DNA of 64,000 bases from MWCR01 sp049325475 (GCA_049325475.1 JBMOLN010000004.1:62001-126000), one strand, 5' to 3'. Shown: positions 32,410 to 41,528, counted from the stretch's first letter. The notes: a model not told the origin generated them from the sequence alone. Translations and numbers: made by a program.

Positions 32410-33999
32410 CTATCCTATTATCTGACCGCCAAAAGCATCAATCAAGTTATTCGCCACATCGTTAGGTTTATTTTCTGGTTGCTGACTGCCGTTATTCCGC
32501 ACGGATCCTTTGATTGTAATCGAGGAATTATTTAAAAGACGTCTTAAAGCATCTTCGATTAAATTGCGGTTTTTTTGATTTTCGATTACGGATTTAAGGT
32601 GATAGGCGTATTGAAATTCAATTTGCAGACAATCATTTTGAACATCAATGACCCGGCTGGGTTTTAATAACAATAAAAGCGATTTTTGATCTTCAAAGGC
32701 CTGCAAAAATTGCGGCCAGATTTTTTGCACATCAATCAAGCTGATGCTTGGACTCGGACTTAAATTGTTTTCAGCTTGATTTTTTGTATCTTGTATCTTG
32801 TATTTTGCATCTTGCTCTTCAGGTTTTGTTTTTGGGGGTTCTTTTGGGATTTTGTCAGACGTTTTTACGTCGGACGTCGGACGTCGAGCCTCTGCTGTTG
32901 AATCAGATGGGCTCTGTATGTTGTAGGCGATGGCGCTTAGGCCGAGCTCAAGGGCGAAACGCGGGTCTATGCCGCTTTTAGCTTCACGGCGGCGTTCCAT
33001 TAAAATAAGAGACGAATCAATTATTACCCGACCTTCTGTTTTTTGCGAGAGTTCTGCAAGGATTTTGCCCGTTTGATCCGTATCGGCGATGGATTTTAAT
33101 TGTTTGGACGACGATTTGGCCAAGAGCATCCTTCGCAATGCAATAATCAAATCATCCAGCAGCTGGATAAAGTCAGCACCCTGATCTTCCAGCTGTTGAA
33201 TTTTTTCCATCAAATTTTGATGATTGCGCGAAAATGTAATTTCCAATAGCTCAGCGGCAATCGGCAGGCTGGAAGGCGGCAGAATAATCGAAGCAATCTG
33301 ATCGTTAATTTCCGGTTCCCCCAGGCTAATAAGCTGACCCAGGATATTCTCCGCATCACGCAGACAGCCCTCGGTTCGGTCAGCGATTGCAGACAGAACA
33401 GAGTCTTCGATTTTTACATTTTCGGATTCGCTGATTGTTTTTAAACGTTCAACCACGTCTTTTTGCGTGATTTTGGTAAATTCAAAGCGCTGGCAGCGAG
33501 AGATGATTGTTGCGGGAACTTTATGACGTTCTGTTGTTGCAAAAATAAAGATCGCATAATCGGGGGGCTCTTCTATCGTTTTTAGAAGCGCATTCCATGA
33601 AGAATCCGAAAGCATGTGCGCTTCGTCAAGGATATAGACTTTATACTTTAAAGAGGCCGGGACAAATTGAACGTGTTCAACAATAGCTTCGCGGATGTTG
33701 GCAACTCCGGTATGAGAGGCGGCATCGATTTCCATGATATCAATTGCGGAGCTGCCGGCGATTTGACTACACGAGGCGCATTTTAAGCACGGTTCGCCAT
33801 TTTTTTGATCAAGACAATTAATCGCTTTGGCAAAGATGCGGGCAGCTGTGGTTTTGCCAACACCGCGCGGTCCGGAAAACAAATAAGCATGGCCCAGCTT
33901 ATTTTGCCCGACTTCGCGCAGCAGTGTCTGAATAATTGCATTTTGGCCGGTTATTTCAGAGAATTTTTGCGGCCTGTAATGGCGGCTTAGATTGCCCAT
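32410..33999 (-). CDS. dnaX: DNA polymerase III subunits gamma/tau
   Basis: 529 residues. Clamp-loader AAA+ domain: P-loop GPRGVGKTT near 43-51, zinc knuckle with CLDQKNGEPCLKCASC near 62-77, LDEAHMLS near 124, SRC sensor in TIISRCQRFEF near 166. Domain III and a tau-like C-terminal region follow. Residues about 370-410 (AEARRPTSDVKTSDKIP, then KYKIQDTKNQ) fall on word-array DNA (32783-32818 and 32858-32895), which forms the low-complexity linker between domain III and the C-terminus. No ribosome-binding site. Confidence 0.95.
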   Translation of the reverse strand: MGNLSRHYRPQKFSEITGQNAIIQTLLREVGQNKLGHAYLFSGPRGVGKTTAARIFAKAINCLDQKNGEPCLKCASCSQIAGSSAIDIMEIDAASHTGVANIREAIVEHVQFVPASLKYKVYILDEAHMLSDSSWNALLKTIEEPPDYAIFIFATTERHKVPATIISRCQRFEFTKITQKDVVERLKTISESENVKIEDSVLSAIADRTEGCLRDAENILGQLISLGEPEINDQIASIILPPSSLPIAAELLEITFSRNHQNLMEKIQQLEDQGADFIQLLDDLIIALRRMLLAKSSSKQLKSIADTDQTGKILAELSQKTEGRVIIDSSLILMERRREAKSGIDPRFALELGLSAIAYNIQSPSDSTAEARRPTSDVKTSDKIPKEPPKTKPEEQDAKYKIQDTKNQAENNLSPSPSISLIDVQKIWPQFLQAFEDQKSLLLLLKPSRVIDVQNDCLQIEFQYAYHLKSVIENQKNRNLIEDALRRLLNNSSITIKGSVRNNGSQQPENKPNDVANNLIDAFGGQIIG

Positions 34000-34007
34000 A
34001 TTAATTA

Positions 34008-34058
34008 GCTGATAGCTATTAACTTTTAGCAGTTAGCGATAAGCATCGGCTGACAAAA
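34008..34058. repeat. AGCTGATAGCTATTAAC word array
   Basis: TTAGCTGATAGCTATTAACT and TTAGCAGTTAGCGATAAGCA words, same family as 58038-58114 and 52770-52804. Confidence 0.7.
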
Positions 34059-34093
34059 GAGTACTTTTTAAGGCGGTATAAGTCAAACTAAAA

Positions 34094-34116
34094 AAGCGCA
34101 GGTGTTGACTGCGCTT
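34094..34116 (-). terminator. Intrinsic terminator of the 34134 gene
   Basis: Minus strand AAGCGCAG/CTGCGCTT with a 7-base loop, then TTTTAG. Confidence 0.75.
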
Positions 34117-34133
34117 GATTATAATTACTGAAT

Positions 34134-34814
34134 TTATTCTCGGTGGATGATGTTTTCCACGGCGGCCCATTTTGACGGCGCGCTCTTGGGAATCAAGACC
34201 ACGCAATCATCGCCGTTATTACCTTTAAAATAAGTGACCGAAGCGGTTAGTATGTTGTATTTTTTACCTTCCGCGATAACCTTCCAGTCGGCCGTGATTT
34301 CATCTTTGGTTAAAACGCCCATAACCCTCTGCCTTTCAATCGGACCGATTTGTTTATACAAGAAGCTGCCATTGGGCTGGATAGTAAGCTTCATGATATC
34401 ACCCTCGACCAATTTGGATTTTGAAGCATAGTTTGGCGGAACTATATAAGTTTTACCGTCTGATCCGATCATGTTCTGGCCATCAAACACACCTTCGACG
34501 ATTTTGCCTTCATTGGCCGGATGCATGGTTTCGCCTTCGGTAGATTGCATCCTGGTGACGAATTGTTCCAAATCAGCGGGTTCGGCATCGCTTGCCAGCA
34601 GACGCTCCAAACTGCCAATTTCATTTTTGATATTGGTGATCATTTTACGCGCGAGCGTAAATTTGGTTTCAACGGCACTCAGTATAGCATCTCCCTCCCC
34701 ATCAGATGTCGTGTCGCTATCATTGTTTGCGGGACGAACAACCTCTTGATCCGATGAATCCTCGATGTCGTATATATTTGTATCGTTTTCCGCATCTTGG
34801 GGCATGGTTGTCAT
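34134..34814 (-). CDS. Unknown conserved-looking soluble protein
   Basis: 226 residues (start 34814, or Met at 34805). The first 45 residues are acidic and disordered (DAENDTNIYDIEDSSDQEVV), residues 45-90 form a helix, and the C-terminal half has an OB- or TRAM-like pattern (IVEGVFDGQNMIGSDGKTYI ... LVEGDIMKLTI). No family named. It lies between dnaX and the 865-residue ATPase on the same strand. Its promoter overlaps a perfect inverted pair of DnaA boxes, suggesting control by DnaA or cell cycle (inference). Confidence 0.62.
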   Translation of the reverse strand: MTTMPQDAENDTNIYDIEDSSDQEVVRPANNDSDTTSDGEGDAILSAVETKFTLARKMITNIKNEIGSLERLLASDAEPADLEQFVTRMQSTEGETMHPANEGKIVEGVFDGQNMIGSDGKTYIVPPNYASKSKLVEGDIMKLTIQPNGSFLYKQIGPIERQRVMGVLTKDEITADWKVIAEGKKYNILTASVTYFKGNNGDDCVVLIPKSAPSKWAAVENIIHRE

Positions 34815-34829
34815 ATTTTTGTTTATGTC

Positions 34830-34865
34830 AATTGTGGATAACTTTCATTTTTATCCACAATTATA
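34830..34865 (-). promoter_or_regulatory. Inverted pair of perfect DnaA boxes overlapping a TATAAT -10
   Basis: TGTGGATAA (34833-34841) and TTATCCACA (34851-34859) lie as 12-bp inverted arms with a 9-base gap. On the minus strand TATAAT sits at 34865-34860, overlapping one box, and the start codon follows. Confidence 0.72.
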
Positions 34866-34897
34866 TTGTATCATACTTTCAGTTTACCCGTGAATTA

Positions 34898-37495
34898 TTA
34901 AAAGTCAAATACAGGACGTTTACGCTCTGCCTGGGATTGCTCTCTGACCATCTTGTCAATAGAAGCATATCTTTCTTCCAATTCAGCCTCGATGAGTTCC
35001 CTTTTGCGTCCGTATTTGTATCTGGAAAGCTCTTTGAGTTTCTCCGCGAGAGCTTTATTGTCCGCTTCCGCGTAAATGGACTTCATGTTGAACGGCTTGG
35101 AAGCCGTATTGTCTATCAATAACTTGATCCGGACGGTAAATGCCTCCGTATTCATCAAATCAAATTTGGTAAAAGTCGGTGAAAATTCTTTTTCCAAGAA
35201 TTCAGCGTCCTCGGCGCCGACCCGGAAAGCCATCATGGTGCCTACGTTGCCAAAGATTGCGTCGCGGATCATCGTATCCCCTCCCTTGCGCTGAAGCTGG
35301 CTGATAAATTGATGCGCAACAATCAGGTTGAGCCCGTATTTACGAGCTTCGGACAAAATGGCGGAAATCGAATCGGTTAAAAAGTTTTGGAACTCATCGA
35401 TGTAGAGGTAGAAATCGCGCCGCTTGGCCGGATCCATGTCACCGCGGGCCAAAGCGGCCATGAGGATTTTACCGACAATGATCATGCCTACTAGATATGA
35501 GCTCAAATCGCCCAAGGTTCCTTTATTCAATTCGCAGAAGATGAGCTTGCCTTCATCCATGGCTTTGCGGAAATTAAAACTGCTGACTTGCTGGGAAATG
35601 ACCGGACGCAAGAAATCATTCGTAATAAATGGTGTCAGTTTGGAGGCGATGTAGGGAACCATATTGGCTAAAGAAGCCTCGCCGCCGGCTTTTTGGGCTT
35701 CTTTGATCCAAAAATCCTTTACGCTTTGAGTTTTGCATTTGGATAGTTTATAAGCGCGGTACTGGTCATCGGCCAAGACTTTTGGAACTTCAACGAGCGT
35801 GGATCCGGATTCGGGATCGTCCATAAGCAAGAGCATGGCGTTGCGCATGTAATACTCGAACATCGGTCCTCCGGTAGCCTTAAGATCATAGAGTTGATCG
35901 AAGATTTTGAGCATTTCTTCCACGGCGAAAGTTTTTTGATAGGGATTCTTCTCATCGTATTCCAACATGTTCAAGGCCATAGGCCGGTCATAATCAGCCG
36001 GATTGAAGTAAATAACGTCTTCGGCGCGTTCCTTGGGAACAAATTCAATACATTCGCGCGCCAAGTCGCCGTGAGGATCCATAATGCAGAGACCGCGGCC
36101 GGCTTCGATATCCTGTTTAATCCAGGATTTCATGAGTACGGATTTACCGCCGCCGGATTTACCGATAACGTATGTGTGACGGCGCCTGTCTTGTTGTTTC
36201 ATCTTGATTTCGTAAGTATGCCCGCGGTATTCGGAGAGGCCCAGCAAAAGTCCTTCCCGGGGAATGTTGGACGGCGGCAAAGCGGCGCGCGATAACAGCC
36301 AGTCGATTTTGGGGGTTTCCGTGCTGGCCAGCGGGAGATGGTAAAGCGAAGAAAGCTCCTCGCTGTTGAGCAATACGGAATAGCGCGGATCGAAGTGGCG
36401 ATGGATATAATATTCAATCACTTTATCCTGATTTCTGGGCGTGATTACTTTGAAAGAATTACCGTATTCGTAAATATTATACTGGCCAAAAGAGTTTAAA
36501 ATATCATCCAAATAACTTTTGGCTCTTTCAAAGGATTCGGCCGCGGTAATCACACGGATATTTACATCCATGCCGGCTTTGGAGGATTTTTCTTCCAGTC
36601 CCTTTACCATCTCCTCTTCCAGAGGAGATAGACGGTAATTCTCGGCTTTGGCTTCTTGTTCGGGATTTTTTGAAGGACCACGTACGGCTTCCCAGACTTC
36701 TTTGGCAGCACGACCAAAGCCGCTACCGCTTACATCAGAGTATTTTTTACCCTGCTGCATGGCGCGGGCGATACGAAGCCCTTCCCGGCGCCATTTACCA
36801 TAGGCCGATTTTAAAACAAATTGAATCACGGCCCCGTCTTTGTCGCCAAGCTTGGACAAAGCATTGGTTACGGTATTCATGGGGTCGGATTCCATCTTTT
36901 TATAAGTTTTTATCGGGAAATAGTATGGTCTGGTAAATGCCAGATGAGCGCCCATGGCCACGCCGGACGGCTGAAAGATGTTGTAATCTCCAACATCTTC
37001 GATAAAGGCATGCGGATACTGCGCTTGAATTTGAGATTCCAAAAATTGTCTGTGTTTTTTGGGGCAGGACACGTAAAACATTATCAAACTGTTATGCGAA
37101 ACTATTTCGAATGTAAAAATATCCTCCCGGCCCATGAGCCAAGCTTTAAAACCTCTTTGAGCGCGCATGGATCCCAGCGTTTGGAAGATTGTTTCCGTAA
37201 ATCCGATAAGCTCCTGCATTTGCTGAAGACTTTTACTTTGTTCAACATCCTCGCGCCGGACCTCTTTGGGAACTTTAATTTTTAAAACTATATTATCAGA
37301 GGTGCTTTTGACTTTAATTTTCAAATGAAGATGACGACGAATTAAAAAAAGCGTTAAAAGAGCTACCGCGATAAGGACAGCCAGCCAGAAAAAAATGATT
37401 ATGTATGCGTTTCCCGTAATAATCGAAAAATCGAGCCCACTCTCCTTTTGTTGGACCAATCCGACTTGCAAAGCGATGAATGACGCAAAAAGCAT
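34898..37495 (-). CDS. Type IV coupling-protein / TraG-like DNA-translocase ATPase
   Basis: 865 residues. N-terminal membrane helix at about 28-52 (AYIIIFFWLAVLIAVALLTL) followed by a cytoplasmic region. Walker A GKSGGGKS is near 443-450 after HTYVI; MDPHGDLA near 466-473 and Walker B LYIDEFQNFL near 698-707 complete the VirD4/TraG/FtsK-HerA core. Such proteins move DNA or protein through membranes. No other secretion gene is close by; in Patescibacteria these ATPases are common and of unknown role. The frame overlaps no neighbour and ends 83 bases before the DnaA-box gene start. Confidence 0.82.
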   Translation of the reverse strand: MLFASFIALQVGLVQQKESGLDFSIITGNAYIIIFFWLAVLIAVALLTLFLIRRHLHLKIKVKSTSDNIVLKIKVPKEVRREDVEQSKSLQQMQELIGFTETIFQTLGSMRAQRGFKAWLMGREDIFTFEIVSHNSLIMFYVSCPKKHRQFLESQIQAQYPHAFIEDVGDYNIFQPSGVAMGAHLAFTRPYYFPIKTYKKMESDPMNTVTNALSKLGDKDGAVIQFVLKSAYGKWRREGLRIARAMQQGKKYSDVSGSGFGRAAKEVWEAVRGPSKNPEQEAKAENYRLSPLEEEMVKGLEEKSSKAGMDVNIRVITAAESFERAKSYLDDILNSFGQYNIYEYGNSFKVITPRNQDKVIEYYIHRHFDPRYSVLLNSEELSSLYHLPLASTETPKIDWLLSRAALPPSNIPREGLLLGLSEYRGHTYEIKMKQQDRRRHTYVIGKSGGGKSVLMKSWIKQDIEAGRGLCIMDPHGDLARECIEFVPKERAEDVIYFNPADYDRPMALNMLEYDEKNPYQKTFAVEEMLKIFDQLYDLKATGGPMFEYYMRNAMLLLMDDPESGSTLVEVPKVLADDQYRAYKLSKCKTQSVKDFWIKEAQKAGGEASLANMVPYIASKLTPFITNDFLRPVISQQVSSFNFRKAMDEGKLIFCELNKGTLGDLSSYLVGMIIVGKILMAALARGDMDPAKRRDFYLYIDEFQNFLTDSISAILSEARKYGLNLIVAHQFISQLQRKGGDTMIRDAIFGNVGTMMAFRVGAEDAEFLEKEFSPTFTKFDLMNTEAFTVRIKLLIDNTASKPFNMKSIYAEADNKALAEKLKELSRYKYGRKRELIEAELEERYASIDKMVREQSQAERKRPVFDF

Positions 37496-37496
37496 G

Positions 37497-38111
37497 TTAT
37501 GATGCGAATTGGGGATCTTTTTTGTACTGCTCAGCCAGAGATATGATCTTATCCTTGATTATTTTGGCGATTTGAGCCGCCCAGTTATCGGAAACCGGAT
37601 GCGCCTCCGAATCAGTGGAACGCAGCCAGCGCGTAATATCGTCTAAAACTTCATCACCATCCAATTTATTGTTTTTAATCATTGCTTCGATTTTCCGCGC
37701 GAATTCTTCGCCAAGATTTTTAAAGACTGCTTGTTCAGGCTCGTTCAATTCGGCGAATCGACCGCCGATTTTTCCGGTTTTTTTATCGTATGTAAAAACT
37801 TCTTCATGCATCATGGCTTTTTCCACTTCTTTAAGGATTTGATTTTTTTCCAGAGCCTCAACTTCCGCCTCCGTGACAATGGGCCCTTGAGGCGTCGTAT
37901 CACGCAAAGTCGTGAAGATTTGTTCCCCTATTTGAACCCGTTCCTGTTTGGCCTGCTCTAAAGCGATTTTGTCGGCTTCAACGCTGGAAATATCAGAAAA
38001 ATCCTGTTCCTTTTGAACCGGTGAGACTTCTTGTGTTTGAATCGGAGGCATTTCAGCCGGGTTAATTTGCGGTTTGACCGCGCCACTGTCATTAACTGCT
38101 TGTGTCTGCAT
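37497..38111 (-). CDS. Unknown acidic helical protein
   Basis: 204 residues from the ATG at 38111 (MQTQAVNDSGAVKPQINPAE). The first 60 residues are Pro/Gln-rich and disordered, and the rest is strongly helical and charged (VEADKIALEQAKQERVQIGE; VEALEKNQILKEVEKAMMHE). No membrane segment. One base separates it from the 865-residue ATPase, so it is probably a co-transcribed partner. Family unknown. Confidence 0.68.
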   Translation of the reverse strand: MQTQAVNDSGAVKPQINPAEMPPIQTQEVSPVQKEQDFSDISSVEADKIALEQAKQERVQIGEQIFTTLRDTTPQGPIVTEAEVEALEKNQILKEVEKAMMHEEVFTYDKKTGKIGGRFAELNEPEQAVFKNLGEEFARKIEAMIKNNKLDGDEVLDDITRWLRSTDSEAHPVSDNWAAQIAKIIKDKIISLAEQYKKDPQFAS

Positions 38112-38178
38112 ATGTGGATAGGATAAGTATACCACAAAAATCATTATGCCGTCAGGATTTTTGTGCTATAATTAAAGC

Positions 38179-39129
38179 ATGGCCGCAAGATTGCCGAAAA
38201 GCATAAAAATCGCTGAGGCAAAAAATATCAATTGGGCGATGGTCCGCAAAAACGATAATAAAACTTTGGATTATCTCAGAGATGAATTTTATTATCACGA
38301 AATCGATTTAACTGACGTCGGCCCGCCCATGCAGAGCGCCAAATTTTCGGGCCGGCCGGATTATGCTTTTTTGGTTTTACAATTTCCTGTTTTGGATCAA
38401 AAAACCAAACAACTGCATATCGCGGAAGTGGATTTTTTTCTGGAAAAAAATAAAATTGTCACAGTGGACACATACGGTGTTCCGGATTTGCAACAGATGT
38501 TTGATATTTACAATACCGCAAAAAGCCCCCCAAAAACCACCCAAAGAAGCATAGCCGATGACACTCCGCATCTGGCTTATTTGATCATAAATGATTTGAT
38601 AGAAGGTTTATATCCAACTCTAAGAGATCTTTCATCGGATTTGGAATTAATCGAAGACCGTTTGTTTGATGATTATGACAAGCAGTTTTTCAGAGAGCTG
38701 CTAAGAGTCAAGACCAATATCGTCAGATTCAGACAAGCGATGGAAGGCATGGATGAGGCTCTGCAAAAAACGGCCGACTATTTAAGATATAATTTAAAAA
38801 TGAAAAAACATCTGGACGACTATTTCAAACAGCTGTCCGATGATACGCGCGATATTAAAAACCGCCTCTATTTAGCCAAAGAAACGATAGACGCGCTGCA
38901 TGAGACGAATCAATCTCTGACAGACTTCAGAACCAATGAAATAATCAAGACATTGACGATTGTATCTTTTATCGTTTTTCCTTTAACTCTAATGGCCGGT
39001 GTTTTTGGCATGAACGCCATCAATATGCCTTTTGTTAATCATCCTTTGGGATTTTGGATGATAATCGGCCTCATGTCGGCCGGCTGTTTAACAATGCTGG
39101 GATTTTTTAAGTATAAAAGGTGGATGTAA
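38179..39129 (+). CDS. corA: CorA-like magnesium transporter
   Basis: 316 residues. The cytosolic N-terminal domain spans about 1-250, then two C-terminal helices at about 258-278 and 290-310 with the CorA signature GMN (FGMNAINMP near 276-284) at the end of the first helix. The stretch LSDDTRDIKNRLYLAKETID forms the long stalk helix. It imports Mg2+ (or Co2+/Ni2+). It diverges from the 37497 gene with only 67 bases between start codons. No ribosome-binding site is visible. Confidence 0.92.
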   Translation: MAARLPKSIKIAEAKNINWAMVRKNDNKTLDYLRDEFYYHEIDLTDVGPPMQSAKFSGRPDYAFLVLQFPVLDQKTKQLHIAEVDFFLEKNKIVTVDTYGVPDLQQMFDIYNTAKSPPKTTQRSIADDTPHLAYLIINDLIEGLYPTLRDLSSDLELIEDRLFDDYDKQFFRELLRVKTNIVRFRQAMEGMDEALQKTADYLRYNLKMKKHLDDYFKQLSDDTRDIKNRLYLAKETIDALHETNQSLTDFRTNEIIKTLTIVSFIVFPLTLMAGVFGMNAINMPFVNHPLGFWMIIGLMSAGCLTMLGFFKYKRWM

Positions 39130-39142
39130 GCTGTAAGACTAC

Positions 39143-39219
39143 AACTCCCCCTGCCCCCTCTTTATCAAAGAGGGGTTTTAGTCTCCCTCTTAATCTAAGA
39201 GGGAGGATGGAGGGAGTTA
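39143..39219. repeat. CCCCTCTTT...AAAGAGGGG and CTCCCTCTT...AAGAGGGAGG hairpin repeats
   Basis: Two adjacent hairpins between corA and cysS: CCCCCTCTTTATCAAAGAGG and CTCCCTCTTAATCTAAGAGG; the second copy matches 13511-13550 and 44207-44240 in all but a few bases. May double as a bidirectional terminator. Confidence 0.7.
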
Positions 39220-39224
39220 GCGCT

Positions 39225-40667
39225 TTATTTTTTAAGGCGGAGCTTGTAGTCGCTGTCACCATCTTGCATGACCCAGCCCATGTTTTCGAGCTCAAGGCGG
39301 AGCTGGTCGGCGATGTCCCAGTCTTTGTTGGATCGGGCTTCCCAGCGGCGATCGGCTATGGCTTTGACATTTTCCGGTATAGCAATGGGTTTGGCGATAT
39401 AATCAGCAAGATTTAATTCTAAAATCTTATCCCAAACCAACAGCGTGGCGGACTTGTTTTCTGCCGGCAGGTTTGCGTCGTTTACCATGTCCCATAAAAC
39501 ACCCAAAGCTGCGGCGGTGTTTAAATCATCATGCAATTCGGCCATGAATTGTTCGTCATATTTTGCGTCCACCATTGTTGGAGCATCCCATTCTCTGGCG
39601 ATTGATCTTAGTTTGTGCAGAGCATTCTGTGAAGCTTGAGCGGCTTCCCAAGTAAAATTCTGCTTTTGGCGATAGTGCGTACCAAGATAAAAATAACGCA
39701 AAGCCAAAGGCTCTATCCCCTTTTCTTGCAAATCATCCAGCGTATAAATATTGCCCAATGATTTGCTCATTTTATGTCCGTCAACCAGCAAAAATTCATT
39801 ATGCACCCAGTAATTTGCCAAAGGCACACCATAAGCACAAACGCTTTGCGCGATTTCATTTTCATGATGGACAGGAATATGATCCACACCGCCCGTATGG
39901 ATGTCGAACGGCTGACCCAGATATTTGCGGCTCATGGCCGAGCATTCAACGTGCCAGCCCGGAAAACCAAGCCCCCACGGACTTTCCCATTCCATTTCTC
40001 TTTTAGCAGGTAGCTCATCGCTGTTAGTTGATAGCGAACTGACAAAATCTTCGCGGGATAATCCGCCCGGATAACTGAATTTCCAGAGGGCAAAATCCGT
40101 GCCGTTGCGTTTTTCTGACGATGCTTCGACTCTGGCACCGGCCAGCTTTTCTTCGAGCGGCTGACCGGAAAGCTTGCCGTATTCCGCATATTTGGAGGTA
40201 TCAAAATAAATTCCATCGCCGGTTTTATATGTATAGCCTTTTTCTTCGAGAAGCTGAATTAATTTTATTTGTTCGGGGATATGCTCGGTTGCGCGGCAAA
40301 GCAAAGGCGGTTCGGGCAGAACAATATTTAGAGCTTTGGCGTCTTGTTTGAATAAATCTTCATAAATCCTGGCGATTTCCCAAGCCGTCTTGCCCTGTTC
40401 ACGTGCGGCTTTAATCATTTTATCCTCGCCTTCATCCGCGTCGTCCGTGAGGTGGCCGACGTCCGTAATGTTCATGGCATGAGTGACTTTATAACCGTTT
40501 TTCTCAAGAAGACGTTTAAGAACGTCCCAAATTACATAAGCACGAAGATTGCCAATGTGTGCGCGGCTGTAAACTGTTGGACCGCAAGAGTACATTCCCA
40601 CCTCGCCCTCCACAATTGAGCCGAATGCTTCGCGCGTTCTGGCTTCTGAATTCCAAATTTTTAGCAT
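39225..40667 (-). CDS. cysS: Cysteinyl-tRNA synthetase
   Basis: 480 residues from the ATG at 40667 (MLKIWNSEARTREAFGSI). YSCGPTVYSRAHIGN near 26-40 holds the zinc-binding cysteine and HIGN motif, GWHVECSAM near 235-243 the second Zn site, and HKMSKSLGN near 295-303 the KMSKS loop. It charges tRNA-Cys. Between about residues 207 and 222 (VSSLSTNSDELPAKREMEWE) the chain is encoded by a TAGCTCATCGCTGTTAGTTG word array, an in-frame insertion. No ribosome-binding site. Confidence 0.95.
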   Translation of the reverse strand: MLKIWNSEARTREAFGSIVEGEVGMYSCGPTVYSRAHIGNLRAYVIWDVLKRLLEKNGYKVTHAMNITDVGHLTDDADEGEDKMIKAAREQGKTAWEIARIYEDLFKQDAKALNIVLPEPPLLCRATEHIPEQIKLIQLLEEKGYTYKTGDGIYFDTSKYAEYGKLSGQPLEEKLAGARVEASSEKRNGTDFALWKFSYPGGLSREDFVSSLSTNSDELPAKREMEWESPWGLGFPGWHVECSAMSRKYLGQPFDIHTGGVDHIPVHHENEIAQSVCAYGVPLANYWVHNEFLLVDGHKMSKSLGNIYTLDDLQEKGIEPLALRYFYLGTHYRQKQNFTWEAAQASQNALHKLRSIAREWDAPTMVDAKYDEQFMAELHDDLNTAAALGVLWDMVNDANLPAENKSATLLVWDKILELNLADYIAKPIAIPENVKAIADRRWEARSNKDWDIADQLRLELENMGWVMQDGDSDYKLRLKK

Positions 40668-41036
40668 AACAAACACACTATAAACCAAAAACTGCAAACT
40701 GCAAAGAGTAATATAATGAATAAACCACCGCTATAGCCGCTGCTTACTGCGGGGCAGGCTGAGGTCCCGCAAACCATATAATTTCATAGGTGCGGGATAA
40801 TATAAAGAACAGAGTCCTGGTCGAAAGTCTTAGTCTTAGTGATCAGTGATAAGTGACCAGGTGCCAGTCGCCAGATACTAGGTGCTAAATATTAAATAAT
40901 AAATAATAGCCATCAAATAGTTTGACTGGGGATAGTGATAAAAAATTGTTGGTTATATGCGGTTGTGTAAAAAATAAAATCTTGGCTAAATTATCAGGTT
41001 TGTAAATTCATCAATTTATCGCTAGTATGGATATAT
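40668..41036. other. Spacer with alternative hairpins and word arrays
   Basis: 40745-40797 carries TGCGGG, CCCGCA and TGCGGG again, which can pair in two mutually exclusive ways, as in an attenuator; it would lie in the 5' leader of cysS. 40835-40890 is a CAGTGATAAGTGACCAGG word array. No ORF. Confidence 0.5.
41000..41028 (+). promoter_or_regulatory. Promoter giving a leaderless start at 41037
   Basis: TTGTAA (41000-41005), 17 bases, TAGTAT (41023-41028). Expected start near 41035, just before the ATG at 41037. Confidence 0.55.
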
Positions 41037-41453
41037 ATGGAGGAGATAAAAAATTCTGATATCTTGGAAATGAAAAAAGATATCCGCGACATATTGGATA
41101 CAGTGAATGCTTTTGCGAATCACACGGAAGAGCAATTTTCTGAAATTCGACTAGAAATCAGCGGTATAAAAGGAGAGATCGGCGGCATTAAAGGTGAGAT
41201 CGGTAGTATGAAAGGTGAAATCAAGGATATGGGCGAGAGATTAACAAGAGTTGAGGCTAATATGGTCACAAAAGCTTATTTGGATGATAAGCTTGCAGAT
41301 ATGCGCGGTGATTTAACGGCTTACGACCGCCAGCAAGACAAAAAAGTAGATTTTTTAACCAGGACATTGGAGCGAAAGAAGGTTTTAACCGGTAAAGAAT
41401 CAGAGACGGTTGTAGCGATGAGTCCGTTTCCGAGAGCGCCGAAAGTGGGATAA
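41037..41453 (+). CDS. Coiled-coil protein with heptad repeats
   Basis: 138 residues. Residues 40-68 contain near-identical 7-residue repeats (IKGEIGG, IKGEIGS, MKGEIKD), part of a long coiled coil from about 5 to 115; no membrane segment or signal. Possibly a structural or regulatory scaffold. The GGAGG in the first codons (ATGGAGGAG) cannot serve as its own ribosome-binding site, so translation may begin leaderless. A terminator follows. Confidence 0.68.
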   Translation: MEEIKNSDILEMKKDIRDILDTVNAFANHTEEQFSEIRLEISGIKGEIGGIKGEIGSMKGEIKDMGERLTRVEANMVTKAYLDDKLADMRGDLTAYDRQQDKKVDFLTRTLERKKVLTGKESETVVAMSPFPRAPKVG

Positions 41454-41486
41454 ATCCAAGTTAAAAGAAGAAATTTTTTAGCTATA

Positions 41487-41511
41487 AAACCGAAGCGAGA
41501 AGCTTCGGTTT
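41487..41511. terminator. Bidirectional intrinsic terminator
   Basis: AAACCGAAGC-GAGAA-GCTTCGGTTT, between the convergent 41037 gene and the 41529 gene. Confidence 0.82.
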
Positions 41512-41528
41512 ATAAAATTTTTGTAATA

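Noticed and set aside
40668..41036. T-box leader for cysS
   Set aside because: No T-box consensus or specifier structure could be found, only alternative GC stems.
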